The notes under the pieces are model-generated. The model saw only the letters and a program-made list of their open reading frames with translations. It did not search any database and was not told where the DNA came from. A stretch of 64,000 nucleotides of DNA, taken from SHZL01 sp963708905. GTDB lineage: Bacteria > Pseudomonadota > Gammaproteobacteria > Xanthomonadales > SZUA-36. The stretch lies in contig CAVPUV010000057.1 of the NCBI GenBank assembly GCA_963708905.1, positions 62,001-126,000 of the forward strand. Direction: 5' to 3'. Shown here one piece after another: positions 8,528-17,180 of the stretch. Each line of letters begins with the position of its first letter. Position 1 is the stretch's first letter. The translations under genes were made by a program, and so were the position numbers.

Positions 8528-9163
8528 TCAAACCAACTGCGGCCGGATCACACCAACCCCGAGTCCTTCGATGACGAACTCATGGCGTCGCAGATCAACC
8601 TCGATGGGTTCGAAATCTATGTTTTCCGGGATCAGCTGTACGCGGTGGCCGCGCCGGCGAAAGCGTTTCACCGTGACTTCGTCATCCAGTCGTGCGACCA
8701 CGATCTGGCCGTTGCGCGCTTCCGGGGTACGGTGCACCGCCAGCAGGTCACCGTTGAGAATACCTGCATCCTGCATGCTCATGCCCTCTACCCGCAGCAG
8801 GTAATCGGGCCGCTGCAGGAATAAGGCCGGGTCGATACGGTACTCGTCCTCGATGTTCTCCTGCGCCAGGATGGGGCTGCCGGCTGCCACCCGCCCAACC
8901 AGCGGAACCGGTGTATGGGTGCTGGCCGGTAGTTCACCGATGGCCAGCGGTAATAAGGTGATGCCACGCGAGATGCCGCGCTCGATGCCGATCAGCGATT
9001 TCTTCTGCAGTGCCCGCAGATGCGCTTCCGCCGCATTGGGTGAGTGGAAGTCAAAGTGTTTGCATAGCTCCGCTCTGGTAGGAGGAAACTTATTTTTATC
9101 AATGAATTGAGAGATAAACTTAAGGATTTCTCTCTGTCGTGTCGTCAATAGTTTACGAGCCAT
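8528..9163 (-). CDS. lexA: LexA SOS repressor
   Basis: 211 aa, standard length. An N-terminal winged-helix DNA-binding domain (residues about 1-70) is followed by the S24 peptidase domain. The autocleavage bond is Ala94-Gly95 in RVAAGSP, the nucleophile is Ser129 in VEGMSMQDAG, and the general base is Lys166 in VTVKRF. It represses SOS genes until activated RecA triggers self-cleavage. It heads the lexA-imuA-imuB operon and has a LexA-type operator just upstream, so it should be autoregulated. Because cassettes of this kind often carry a second LexA, another lexA could exist elsewhere in the genome. Confidence 0.95.
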   Translation of the reverse strand: MARKLLTTRQREILKFISQFIDKNKFPPTRAELCKHFDFHSPNAAEAHLRALQKKSLIGIERGISRGITLLPLAIGELPASTHTPVPLVGRVAAGSPILAQENIEDEYRIDPALFLQRPDYLLRVEGMSMQDAGILNGDLLAVHRTPEARNGQIVVARLDDEVTVKRFRRRGHRVQLIPENIDFEPIEVDLRRHEFVIEGLGVGVIRPQLV

Positions 9164-9184
9164 TTACTTCACCTCCCGTGACAG

Positions 9185-9204
9185 GCGTATAAATATATAC
9201 AGTA
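9185..9204 (-). promoter_or_regulatory. LexA operator (SOS box) upstream of lexA
   Basis: Read on the lexA strand the site is TACTGTATATATTTATACGC, which matches the gammaproteobacterial SOS box (CTGT, AT-rich core, ACAG) well in its left half and less well in its right half. It lies about 22-41 bases before the lexA start codon. An overlapping palindrome, ATACAGTACTGTAT, sits at the same place. Confidence 0.65.
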
Positions 9205-9278
9205 CTGTATGTTTGGTCAAGTGTAAAGCGCCGATACACCCGCCTGGGATGAGCCTGATGTCGTGATAACGAAGGTGG

Positions 9279-11114
9279 CTACCAGCCGCCGCCTCCACCG
9301 CCACCACCGCCGCCGCCGGACGAGCCGCCGCCCCCGCTGCCGGAACTGGAGCCAGGCGGCGAGGATGCGGAGGAGATTGCCGATGAGAAAGAACTGCTGA
9401 AGCTGTCGCCGAGGTGATTCAGCGCGTGCATGCCTTGGTATTGACCACTGTACCAGCCAGGTTGGTAACCGCTTCGCTGCCGGACTTCTTCCGGCAATTC
9501 GCGGGCAAAGCGTTCGCACCAACGATTTTCTACGCCCAGCGCGTAGGCATAGGGCAAGAAAGACTCAAACACTTCCGGCGTCAGTGCGGGTGAGCGCATG
9601 CGGTCCAGGCGATCCTGTTCGGCGGTATTGAGATACATTTTGAAGCCTTCGATCTCATCCATCACCAGCCGTCCCGCTGGAGTTGGTGCCCGCAACAGCC
9701 AGATGAACAGGCCATGGACCAGCAAGGCAAGGAGCAACCAGGTAATCCAGACGACCGGACCGCCATCGAAAGCCAATGCAACAACGCCCGCCAGCACCGT
9801 GATGACCATTGGCGGCGCCAGGTACCGGGTATTGAGATGGAACAGGCGCCCCAGGTGTTCTTTTACCAATGCCTGTTTCAGCGCATTGCGTGCCTGCTGG
9901 AATTGCCTGTAGTTGGTATCTTTCATGCTGATGGATGAGGGCATGTGTGGCAGCAGAGCTTGCAGCACTGCAGATTCACCTGGGGTCAGATATGCCTGAT
10001 CATCTTTCCTGATCCGGTGTAAAGTGAATTCCTTTCCCTTTCCTTCTTCCTCGATGCGGATACAACCTTTGATGGCCAGACTGATGATGGCGGCGGTGAA
10101 GGCATGGCGGTCAAAGGACATGTCCAGCACATAGCGGCAGGCTGCAGGCGACAGGCCGGTGGGTGGTTTGAAACGCGGAATGATCACGCCTTTTTTCGGG
10201 TCGCGGCCGGCCTTTTTCCAGGCCGGGTAGTACCAGGCCAACGGCAGCAACAGGCCCGATAACAGTGCGATGGCCGCGCCGTTGTCACGAGCAAACCAGT
10301 GCATTTTCCGCCACCTGGATGGTTCAGCGATCAGGCCTTTGGGCCATGCGGCGATGACTGAGAAACCTTCACCGGGGGCCAATGAGCGACCGGTTTCAAA
10401 TTCAAGCGTGTGGCCATCGATAACAGCCGTGTGCACACTGGCTTCGGTGGAACCACGGACGCCGACAAAAGCGCTGAGCTCGAGATCGGCCGCGGGAACA
10501 TTGAATGGCAATGCAATGCGGGCTGATGCAGCGTCGATGGGAAAGCCCCAACCGTTGCCGGTCACGTTCCACCATAATTCGTCGCGTTTGGCGAAAAAAC
10601 CCAGTTGCCGGTTGGTATGGAAACGGATCTGATAATCATGCACGCCGGCATTGAGTGTTCGGTCCGCATGACCGATATACACCCGGATACCATTTTCACG
10701 TTTCTCAGTGTGCCAGCTTTCGGTTGTTCCATCTCGCAGTACCGAATCGACCCTGAAGTCGACCCGGTAGTGGTTGCCGAAACGGTCTTTGTAACGGGTT
10801 GGAAAATCCCGGTAAATTCCCCGGCGGATTTCACGCCCTTCGGCACGCACCCGGATATTCTCGCTTACCGTGAGTTCACCGCCGGGGTGAATCATTATGT
10901 CCGACTGATAGTGCAGGATGCGTTCATCCGCGGCGGACAGGCCCGGCAGGAGCAGGCTCGCCGACAGCACGAGATATAAACCCGGAAAGTCCATCAGGAG
11001 ACACGCCCTTGCTCGATCTTTGAATCCACAAGAAATTTTCTTCAGTCGGCAATACAGCCCGGTATTGCGCTCCCTCAGAAAATCCCTTGTGAATCCAAAT
11101 CTCTTCGCGATCAT
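9279..11114 (-). CDS. DUF2207 membrane protein with glycine-rich tail
   Basis: A predicted membrane protein with a signal-like segment (LYLVLSASLLLPGLSA), an extracytoplasmic DUF2207 domain (HYQSDIMIHPGGELTVSE, then GIYRDFPTRYKDRFG), a transmembrane helix near the middle, two more helices around the segment with WITWLLLALLVHGLFIWLL, and a C-terminus of serine and glycine runs ending GGGGGGGGGGGW. Function is unknown; it is nearly always beside lemA, as here. The ATG at 11114 has AGGAGG four bases upstream, but the ATG at 10994 starts directly at the signal peptide; the 40 residues between are encoded wholly inside a palindromic element. The start is therefore uncertain. Confidence 0.8.
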   Translation of the reverse strand: MIAKRFGFTRDFLRERNTGLYCRLKKISCGFKDRARACLLMDFPGLYLVLSASLLLPGLSAADERILHYQSDIMIHPGGELTVSENIRVRAEGREIRRGIYRDFPTRYKDRFGNHYRVDFRVDSVLRDGTTESWHTEKRENGIRVYIGHADRTLNAGVHDYQIRFHTNRQLGFFAKRDELWWNVTGNGWGFPIDAASARIALPFNVPAADLELSAFVGVRGSTEASVHTAVIDGHTLEFETGRSLAPGEGFSVIAAWPKGLIAEPSRWRKMHWFARDNGAAIALLSGLLLPLAWYYPAWKKAGRDPKKGVIIPRFKPPTGLSPAACRYVLDMSFDRHAFTAAIISLAIKGCIRIEEEGKGKEFTLHRIRKDDQAYLTPGESAVLQALLPHMPSSISMKDTNYRQFQQARNALKQALVKEHLGRLFHLNTRYLAPPMVITVLAGVVALAFDGGPVVWITWLLLALLVHGLFIWLLRAPTPAGRLVMDEIEGFKMYLNTAEQDRLDRMRSPALTPEVFESFLPYAYALGVENRWCERFARELPEEVRQRSGYQPGWYSGQYQGMHALNHLGDSFSSSFSSAISSASSPPGSSSGSGGGGSSGGGGGGGGGGGW

Positions 11115-11141
11115 CGCGCCTCCTGATGGACTTTCCGGGTT
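10979..11141. repeat. Palindromic element with 22-bp perfect inverted repeats at the DUF2207 gene start
   Basis: The left arm (10979-11000, beginning AACCCGGAAAGTCC) and the right arm (11120-11141) are exact reverse complements over 22 bases and enclose 119 bp. The interior carries a second imperfect stem (CACAAGAAATTTTCT against AGAAAATCCCTTGTG) and a central hairpin GGCAATAC...GTATTGCG, so the whole 163 bp can fold as one long hairpin. The right arm carries the Shine-Dalgarno sequence of the DUF2207 gene and the left arm an alternative ATG (10994). It may be a mobile palindrome, a template-switch product or an invertible segment. Confidence 0.8.
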
Positions 11142-11154
11142 AAATAAATCCGTT

Positions 11155-11718
11155 TCACGCGGATGCCATTTTCTTGTCGAAGTCGATGGCAGGTACTTGC
11201 CGCTGGCTGGCCAATTCAATCTCAAAGAATGCAGCCGGAGGAAACCGGCATAGCCGCGCGATGATCAGTGAGGGAAAGCCTTCCACGAGGTTGTTGTTGT
11301 CACGCACGCTGCCATTGTAATAGCGCCGCGCGTATTGCAGCTGATCCTCGATTTCCACCAGGCTTTCATGCAACTGCCGGAAACCGGCGCTGGCTTTAAG
11401 ATCAGGGTATTCCTCGGCGAGGGCAAACAGACGGCCGATGGAGCGCGACAAGCCAGATTCCTCGCTGCCCCGCCGGTCCACAGACATGGCCGGGTCGCCG
11501 CGCAGCCGGGCAACACGATCCAGCACGCCGGATTCGTGTTGCATATAACCGCGTACCGTGGCCACCAGATTGGGCACCAGTTCATAGCGGCGCTGCAATT
11601 GTATATCGATGCCCGCCCATGCTTCCCTGACCTGATTACGCAAGCGCACCGCGCGGTTAAACGTCATTACAGCCCACATCAGCACGGCTGTGAGCAGAAT
11701 GAACAGCAACCAGTTCAT
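11155..11718 (-). CDS. lemA: LemA family protein
   Basis: 187 aa with an N-terminal signal-anchor helix (LLFILLTAVLMWAVMTF) and the LemA helical domain: NQVREAWAGIDIQLQRRYEL, LVPNLVATVRGYMQHE and ARRYYNGSVRDNNNLVEGFPS are family signatures. LemA proteins are inner-membrane-anchored with an extracytoplasmic coiled-coil domain; their role is not established. The gene is followed about 40 bases later by the DUF2207 gene, the usual pairing, with the palindromic element lying between the two coding parts. It starts shortly after the DUF2461 gene, so the three may be cotranscribed. Confidence 0.92.
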   Translation of the reverse strand: MNWLLFILLTAVLMWAVMTFNRAVRLRNQVREAWAGIDIQLQRRYELVPNLVATVRGYMQHESGVLDRVARLRGDPAMSVDRRGSEESGLSRSIGRLFALAEEYPDLKASAGFRQLHESLVEIEDQLQYARRYYNGSVRDNNNLVEGFPSLIIARLCRFPPAAFFEIELASQRQVPAIDFDKKMASA

Positions 11719-11729
11719 TGTTCAGCTGA

Positions 11730-12419
11730 TCAGGACGGCAGTTCCAGTGCGTCGCAAATAAAGCGATTGAGAGGCGCCGCGCGCTTGAAAGCACCGGTCA
11801 CAAGGTCGATAAAGTCCGGCTTGAGCGCCGCGGCCGGATCGGACTCGGTCATTACGTAGAAACTTTTGCGCCTGAGGTCATCGATGTGCACGTGCTCGGC
11901 ATTGAAGCCACGCGGTGGCCGCAACAGCGATTCACCCTTTATGCCGCCTGCGTCCAGAACTTTTTTCGCGTTCTTGATGCGTGCCCAGGCGCGAACGTTG
12001 TCTGCAATATAATCGCGTATGCGGTTCAAGTCCGGACTGGCTGGTTGCCAGATACCCCCGCCACAGAATAATTCATCAGTGCCAATGTGGAGGTAAAATC
12101 CGGGGGCGTGAACATCCTTGCCGGCATCGTGACGGAACTGGCATGCGACGTGTGTTTTATAGGGTGTCTTGTCCTTGGAAAAACGCGCGTCCCGGTAGAT
12201 ACGGAACATGGAACCACCGTGGGGTCTGGGATCGGCAACGTAGTGGGAGGAAATAGCCTTCAGGCGTGGCTGCATGGCGACAATGAACTCGCTCATGGGC
12301 TGAACGACTGATTCTGTATAGCGATCCTTGGAATCGTTGAACCACTGGCGATTGTTGTGCTGTTCCAAATCCTTGAAAAAACGGAACAGGTCGGCTGGAA
12401 ACCCATAGAACTCTGTCAT
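11730..12419 (-). CDS. DUF2461 (TIGR02453-type) domain protein
   Basis: 229 aa covering the full DUF2461 domain: LFRFFKDLEQHNNRQWFNDS at the N-terminus, then RIYRDARFSKDKTPYKTH in the middle and GFYLHIGTDELFCGGGIW, all hallmark segments of the family. The biochemical role is unknown. No signal peptide or membrane helix is seen, so it is probably cytoplasmic. It sits 11 bases upstream of lemA on the same strand. I can say what family it belongs to but not what it does. Confidence 0.88.
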   Translation of the reverse strand: MTEFYGFPADLFRFFKDLEQHNNRQWFNDSKDRYTESVVQPMSEFIVAMQPRLKAISSHYVADPRPHGGSMFRIYRDARFSKDKTPYKTHVACQFRHDAGKDVHAPGFYLHIGTDELFCGGGIWQPASPDLNRIRDYIADNVRAWARIKNAKKVLDAGGIKGESLLRPPRGFNAEHVHIDDLRRKSFYVMTESDPAAALKPDFIDLVTGAFKRAAPLNRFICDALELPS

Positions 12420-12466
12420 TCCCTGGACCTCGTGTCGCGGAGTTTTCGGTCTGGTTGTAGTTGTGG

Positions 12467-13093
12467 TCAGTGGTCACGCTTGATAACTGTGGACACTCCA
12501 GGTTTGACCCTGTGGGAGTGCATGAAACCGGAGCCATAATATCCGCCGCGGTAGCGATAGTAGGGGAAATAGCCCCCATACGGATAGCCCCAGAAATACG
12601 GGTAATAAAATGGGTCGTAATAGTAATAGGGGTCGTAAGCGCGCACATTCTGGCGTTCTTCCCACAACACCAGGTCGGTGATTTCGACAACCGGGTAGTG
12701 ATAATCAAATTCCTCGATCTTGCGCACTTCCATGTTCTGGATCCGGCCGGTGACGGTTACTTCCCGGCCTTTGGCATACATCTCCGGGTCATGGAAGCCG
12801 TTGGTACACGCAATGAACCGTCCGGCGGTTTGATCTTCCACTTGTGGGCGCATGGAGCTGTCGAGCGCTCGTGACAGCACCTCAAAGCAGGTACGATCTG
12901 CTTCATTGTGCGTGTCGACCAGCACGCCACCCCAGCGCACGTCGCTGCCAAACATGTCAGGTTGAACACGCGCCGGTGAAATTTCGGCATATTCTCCCTG
13001 CAGCTGCATCGGTATCGACGCACAGGCGGCAATCGTGGTGGCTCCAACTGCCACCATGACGTTGAACAAGGCGTTTTTCACAGTAACTTTCAT
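12467..13093 (-). CDS. Slp-family outer-membrane lipoprotein with Tyr/Gly-rich C-terminus
   Basis: A signal peptide with lipobox (ATTIAACAS, acylated Cys) is followed by the Slp domain: VQPDMFGSDVRWGGVLVDT, RFIACTNGFHDPEMYAKGRE and VTVTGRIQNMEVRKIEEFDY are typical. Slp proteins are outer-membrane lipoproteins induced by starvation or stationary phase. After residue 150 there is an extremely aromatic tract (YDPYYYYDPFYYPYFWGYPY and so on), which appears in related proteins but is long here. I used the ATG at 13093 because it places the signal peptide at the N-terminus; an ATG at 13114 is also in frame. No operon partner is evident. Confidence 0.85.
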   Translation of the reverse strand: MKVTVKNALFNVMVAVGATTIAACASIPMQLQGEYAEISPARVQPDMFGSDVRWGGVLVDTHNEADRTCFEVLSRALDSSMRPQVEDQTAGRFIACTNGFHDPEMYAKGREVTVTGRIQNMEVRKIEEFDYHYPVVEITDLVLWEERQNVRAYDPYYYYDPFYYPYFWGYPYGGYFPYYRYRGGYYGSGFMHSHRVKPGVSTVIKRDH

Positions 13094-13130
13094 GCATTTA
13101 CCAGACCGGTTCATACCGGTCCATCTTACA

Positions 13131-15107
13131 TCATCGGCCTTTGTAACGGGGATGAAAATTTCCTACTGCACTTTGGATTTCGCCGGGCCCGGGAGGTTCC
13201 GTTGAGTAGCGGTGCCGGTTATACAAATTGGCGATATGGTAAATTTCCGTTAAATTTGCGGGCAAACGGTTTGAGGCTGAAAATGCCAGTTCCATGGCGC
13301 CAAGGCTGGCCTGGTGGAGGCAACCCGCTTTCTTCAAGCGCCGGAGAAATTTCTGCCACGCCCGTTTTACCGGATCCTTGTCGCCGGGGCCAACGGTTCT
13401 GAATATTAACGGCAACAGCAGCAAGGACAGTACGCCCAGCAATGCGAATAACACCGTAACCAGTCCGGCCGGGCTCATGTAATCCAGGCCCAGAGAAGCA
13501 AACAGGCGTGCCTGGCCTTGTGCGCTGAACTCGATGACCCAGTCGTTCCAGCGTTGTTCCAGCAGGTCGACACCGTTACGCACGGTGCGGACCCAATGGT
13601 AATCCAGTAAATGCCGTGGCGCCGAAATGGCCCCGCGCGAACCTTGTTCTACACGCAGTGGGGACACTGCCGCGGTGGGATCGACGCGAGTCCAGCCTTC
13701 GGCGGGTAGCCACACTTCGGTCCAGGCATGTGCATCGGATTGACGCACGAGCAAGTATTTACCCAGTTCACTGTACCAGCCGCCCTGGTAGCCGGTTATT
13801 ACTCGCGAGGGAATACCGGCCATGCGCATCATGACGGCAAAAGCAGAGGCGTAGTGTTCGCAATACCCCGTACGCGTGTTGAACAGGAAGTCGTCAACAG
13901 CATTCCTTGCCAATAAAGGTGCTTCCAGAGAGTAATGAAAGTCCTCTTGGCTAAAGTGCCTCAGTACACGCTGGATCAATGCCCGCGCATCCGGAGTTTC
14001 GCTGCGCCAACGATCCATCAATTCACGGGTTCGCGGATTCAAACCATCAGGCAATTCCAACGCCATGGATCGCAGCGTTACCTGCAATTCCGGCGTATCC
14101 ACGTAGTCCGGGTTGGATGCCATCCGGTACTGCAGCAATTGGGTGACGGGCTGGCGGCGCAGGATTTGGAAATCCATGCTGATACGTGAATTCTGGGGAG
14201 CCAGGGTGGGATAGTCCAGAGCGAATAGCCAGTTACGCTCATTGGGCTCCAGTTGCACGGTATAACGCCAGCGCGCACGGCGGTCATCCGGCATGGTTTC
14301 CACGGCGATATTGCGACCATAAAAACTGCTGGTCCAGGTATTGTCTTTGTATTGCCAGAACACCGGTCCCCGCCAGTAAAGCTCGGACGGCTCGGGCTGG
14401 CGGCCTTCAAACTCAATACGTAAAGCCGGGCTGTCATCCATAAACAGGTTCTGGATCGAACCCGGTGACATGGAGTCCGACAGGCCGCTCTTGGCGTCCA
14501 GGCTGGATTCAGGAACACCCCAAAGCGGCGTGGCCCAACGTGGAAAGAACAGAAAGAATGCAATGGCGATGGGAACCGCCAACAGTAATAGCCGCAGGCT
14601 GAATGTCAGATCCGATAACATCGACGCCTGCATCGATGGAACTGCGCCCAACGGTTCGAATGCTTCTTTCCGCTGTAACTGAGTCAGGGCAACCAGACCG
14701 ACGATGATGGTCGCCACGCCGTAGACCAGTATGAAGATGCCTTGCGTGAACAGAAACTGTGTCGCACACAGAAAAAAACTGAAACTGACAACCAACCGGG
14801 CGTCACGAATACGCTCGCATTCCAGAAGTTTGAGCGCCAGCATGGCTGCCAGCAGGCTGACCGATGCCCGTCGCCCAAACAAGCCGCCGCTTGAAACCAC
14901 CAGGGCGATAAGGGACATGGCAGTGGCAGCGTACCGTACCAGGCTCTTTAGCGGTTTCCAGTCATTGAATTCTGCGGCAAGCCGCCAGACCAGAGGCGCC
15001 AGAGACATCACCACAACCAGCGCGGACATGCGCGGAACCTGCGGCGCCATGGCTGTGGCCAGCGTTGCAATCACCCAAAAGATACTGTTGGATTGCGGTC
15101 GCATCAT
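13131..15107 (-). CDS. TgpA-like membrane transglutaminase (DUF3488 + transglutaminase core)
   Basis: 658 aa. The N-terminal third is a cluster of transmembrane helices (for example LVVVMSLAPLVW, VYGVATIIVGLVAL and LLAVPIAIAFFLFFPRWATPLWG), followed by a periplasmic transglutaminase-like domain with Cys in TRTGYCEHYASAFA, His in SDAHAWTEVW and Asp in GWTRVDPTAAV, i.e. a complete triad. A further helix (VTVLFALLGVLSLLLLPLIF) precedes a DUF4129-like C-terminus. In Pseudomonas, TgpA is essential and sits in the same operon with a DUF58 protein and a MoxR ATPase, exactly as here. Its start overlaps the DUF58 gene by 4 bases. The periplasmic substrate is unknown. Confidence 0.92.
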   Translation of the reverse strand: MMRPQSNSIFWVIATLATAMAPQVPRMSALVVVMSLAPLVWRLAAEFNDWKPLKSLVRYAATAMSLIALVVSSGGLFGRRASVSLLAAMLALKLLECERIRDARLVVSFSFFLCATQFLFTQGIFILVYGVATIIVGLVALTQLQRKEAFEPLGAVPSMQASMLSDLTFSLRLLLLAVPIAIAFFLFFPRWATPLWGVPESSLDAKSGLSDSMSPGSIQNLFMDDSPALRIEFEGRQPEPSELYWRGPVFWQYKDNTWTSSFYGRNIAVETMPDDRRARWRYTVQLEPNERNWLFALDYPTLAPQNSRISMDFQILRRQPVTQLLQYRMASNPDYVDTPELQVTLRSMALELPDGLNPRTRELMDRWRSETPDARALIQRVLRHFSQEDFHYSLEAPLLARNAVDDFLFNTRTGYCEHYASAFAVMMRMAGIPSRVITGYQGGWYSELGKYLLVRQSDAHAWTEVWLPAEGWTRVDPTAAVSPLRVEQGSRGAISAPRHLLDYHWVRTVRNGVDLLEQRWNDWVIEFSAQGQARLFASLGLDYMSPAGLVTVLFALLGVLSLLLLPLIFRTVGPGDKDPVKRAWQKFLRRLKKAGCLHQASLGAMELAFSASNRLPANLTEIYHIANLYNRHRYSTEPPGPGEIQSAVGNFHPRYKGR

Positions 15108-16084
15108 TTACCGTACAAAGCCAGGATTTTGAGACACGTGTCACGGTGATCATCGCCCAGGCCGGCGGGCAGGGCGTCCGTCGGCAATTCCAGGGAGTAG
15201 GGAATCTGCCGTCGTTCAGCCATCAGGACCCAGGCGGTGAGTATGGACAGTTTTTCCTCGGTATCACGGCCACCCATCAGGTACCAGTTGAGCTCGCAGG
15301 CTTCTTCACGCGGCGTTTCCATCACCCGTGAATACAATTTGCCGTGACGCGCACTGGCACGCCATGCAACCTGGCGTAGCGCATCACCAGGTCGATATTC
15401 ACGCAAACCGTGAAAGTGTTCGCCTTCGCCAATCTGAGCCATGCCGTCATCGCCGCGGCCGAGGCGCGGCAGAGGCGGTGGATTGCCCGCCGGCCTGGGG
15501 TAAACCAGACAGCGGGCTGTCGGGATGATGACCGACCAGGCGCGGAATAATCCCAATGGATAGCGGTTCTCGATGTTGAACGGGACCATCTCCATCCAAC
15601 CCCGCTCAGAGCTCGACTGTTCCAGGATCAGGTCTATCGATTGATGCGGACCAATATCCCTGGTATCGCTGGATTCGGCGGATTTTACTTGCACCACGAA
15701 GCGGTGGCGCCCTTCCGGGTTCTTCAGGTAAACACGAAAGCGTGCCGCGTCACCGGCCATAATCGGGTTGGCGTGTATGTTGCCAAGCGTCATCCCCACA
15801 ATATTGCGGTAGGCCAGCAAGGTAGTCAGTTGTGCAATCGCAGCCAATACGAATCCCAACAACAATGCCATGTTGTTGTTGAAATTCAGACCACCCAAAG
15901 CCGTGGCCGCCAGCAACAGTCCGAACCAAACGCCAAACTGCGTTGGCATCACATAAATATGCCGGTATTCCAGTGTGAATGGCAGTGATGGCGAGCCGCG
16001 GCGCTGCCGCACCCGCTGCAGAATCCAGCGATCAAATCGCCGGCCAGGTCTGATTCGATCAAAGGTCAGGGCCAGGGAAACCAT
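15104..16084 (-). CDS. DUF58 domain protein (MoxR partner)
   Basis: 326 aa with two membrane segments near residues 50-90 (FGVWFGLLLAATALGGLNF, MALLLGFVLAAIAQLTTLLA) and the DUF58 domain marked by GEGEHFHGLREYRPGDALRQ followed by VAWRASARHGKLYSRVME. DUF58 proteins usually partner MoxR AAA+ ATPases and are related to von Willebrand A domains. It lies between moxR (24-base gap) and the transglutaminase gene (4-base overlap), an operon common in Gammaproteobacteria. The role is inferred as an adaptor for assembly or regulation of a membrane complex; no direct function is established. Confidence 0.9.
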   Translation of the reverse strand: MVSLALTFDRIRPGRRFDRWILQRVRQRRGSPSLPFTLEYRHIYVMPTQFGVWFGLLLAATALGGLNFNNNMALLLGFVLAAIAQLTTLLAYRNIVGMTLGNIHANPIMAGDAARFRVYLKNPEGRHRFVVQVKSAESSDTRDIGPHQSIDLILEQSSSERGWMEMVPFNIENRYPLGLFRAWSVIIPTARCLVYPRPAGNPPPLPRLGRGDDGMAQIGEGEHFHGLREYRPGDALRQVAWRASARHGKLYSRVMETPREEACELNWYLMGGRDTEEKLSILTAWVLMAERRQIPYSLELPTDALPAGLGDDHRDTCLKILALYGK

Positions 16085-16108
16085 GTCACACCATCGGTGA
16101 ATGCTGTT

Positions 16109-17065
16109 TCAGGGAATGGGTAGTTGCTGCAACATTTCCGCGATCTGTTTATCCGGCACCTGGCTGAAACCTGCTGAAACACTGAGGCGGTGACGCGCCA
16201 GGCCGGGAAATACCACCTTCACGTCTTCCGGAGTCACGAAATCGCGATTATCGAGAAATGCATAAGCGCGACTGGCGCGCAGCAGTGCCAGTCCCGCTCG
16301 TGGCGACAGACCGCTTTCGAACCATTGTTCATTGCGGGATTCTTCCAACAAAGCCTGGATGTAATCCAGCAAAGACTCACTGACATGCACCTGCTCACAG
16401 TCTGCCTGCAAGCCCAGCACATCCTGTGGTGTCAGTTGGGACTTGAGCTGCTGCAACATCGCGGCGCGATCCATTGATGTCAGCAATTCACGCTCCGCAG
16501 TCCGACCCGGATAGCCCAATGTGATACTGAGTAAAAAGCGGTCCAGTTGCGAATCAGGTAATGGGTAAGTACCGACCAGATCAAGCGGGTTCTGTGTTGC
16601 CATCACGAAAAATGGCCGCGGCAAAATGTGGGTTTCATTCTCGATGGTAACCTGGCCTTCAGCCATGCCTTCGAGCAACGCACTTTGTGTTTTGGGGGTG
16701 GCGCGGTTGATTTCGTCGGCCAGGATCACCTGCGAAAAAATCGGGCCCGGGTGCAGCACAAACGCATCTTCATCCCGTTTGTAAATGGACACGCCGAGGA
16801 TGTCAGCGGGCAGCATGTCGCTGGTGAACTGTATGCGCTGGTAGTCAGAACCAATCACCCGGGCAAGGGCATGCGCCAGAGTAGTCTTGCCCACACCGGG
16901 TGCGTCTTCGATCAGTAAATGACCCCGTGAAAGCAGGCAGCAAAACGCCAGTCTTACCTTGTCAGTTTTACCCAACAATATCCGGTTGACGGACTGCTCA
17001 GCCTGATACAGGCACTCACGCCGGGTTTCGGTGGTGTCGGTTTTGCTGGTCACGGTGCTGCTCAC
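16109..17065 (-). CDS. MoxR-family AAA+ ATPase
   Basis: The AAA_3 domain is complete: Walker A DAPGVGKTTLAHALA, Walker B ILADEINRATPKTQSALLEG, sensor segment FFVMATQNPLDLVGTYPLPD and LDRFLLSI, then the C-terminal lid with SPRAGLALLRASRAYA. MoxR ATPases act as chaperones in maturation of protein complexes. I chose a GTG at 17065 over the ATG at 17113, because the first 16 residues from 17113 look unrelated to the family and would run into the promoter space of the divergent patatin gene; neither choice has a good Shine-Dalgarno sequence. First gene of the moxR-DUF58-tgpA operon. Confidence 0.9.
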   Translation of the reverse strand: MSSTVTSKTDTTETRRECLYQAEQSVNRILLGKTDKVRLAFCCLLSRGHLLIEDAPGVGKTTLAHALARVIGSDYQRIQFTSDMLPADILGVSIYKRDEDAFVLHPGPIFSQVILADEINRATPKTQSALLEGMAEGQVTIENETHILPRPFFVMATQNPLDLVGTYPLPDSQLDRFLLSITLGYPGRTAERELLTSMDRAAMLQQLKSQLTPQDVLGLQADCEQVHVSESLLDYIQALLEESRNEQWFESGLSPRAGLALLRASRAYAFLDNRDFVTPEDVKVVFPGLARHRLSVSAGFSQVPDKQIAEMLQQLPIP

Positions 17066-17180
17066 GGTTGAATTTTTTCTGCGACATACCCAGTTGAAGC
17101 GCGAGTATAGCAAACCCCCGATACCGTGCCGTCATGTTCCATCCGCTGATTTCCAAGCGGCAAAAAAGGAATTAGAAGCG

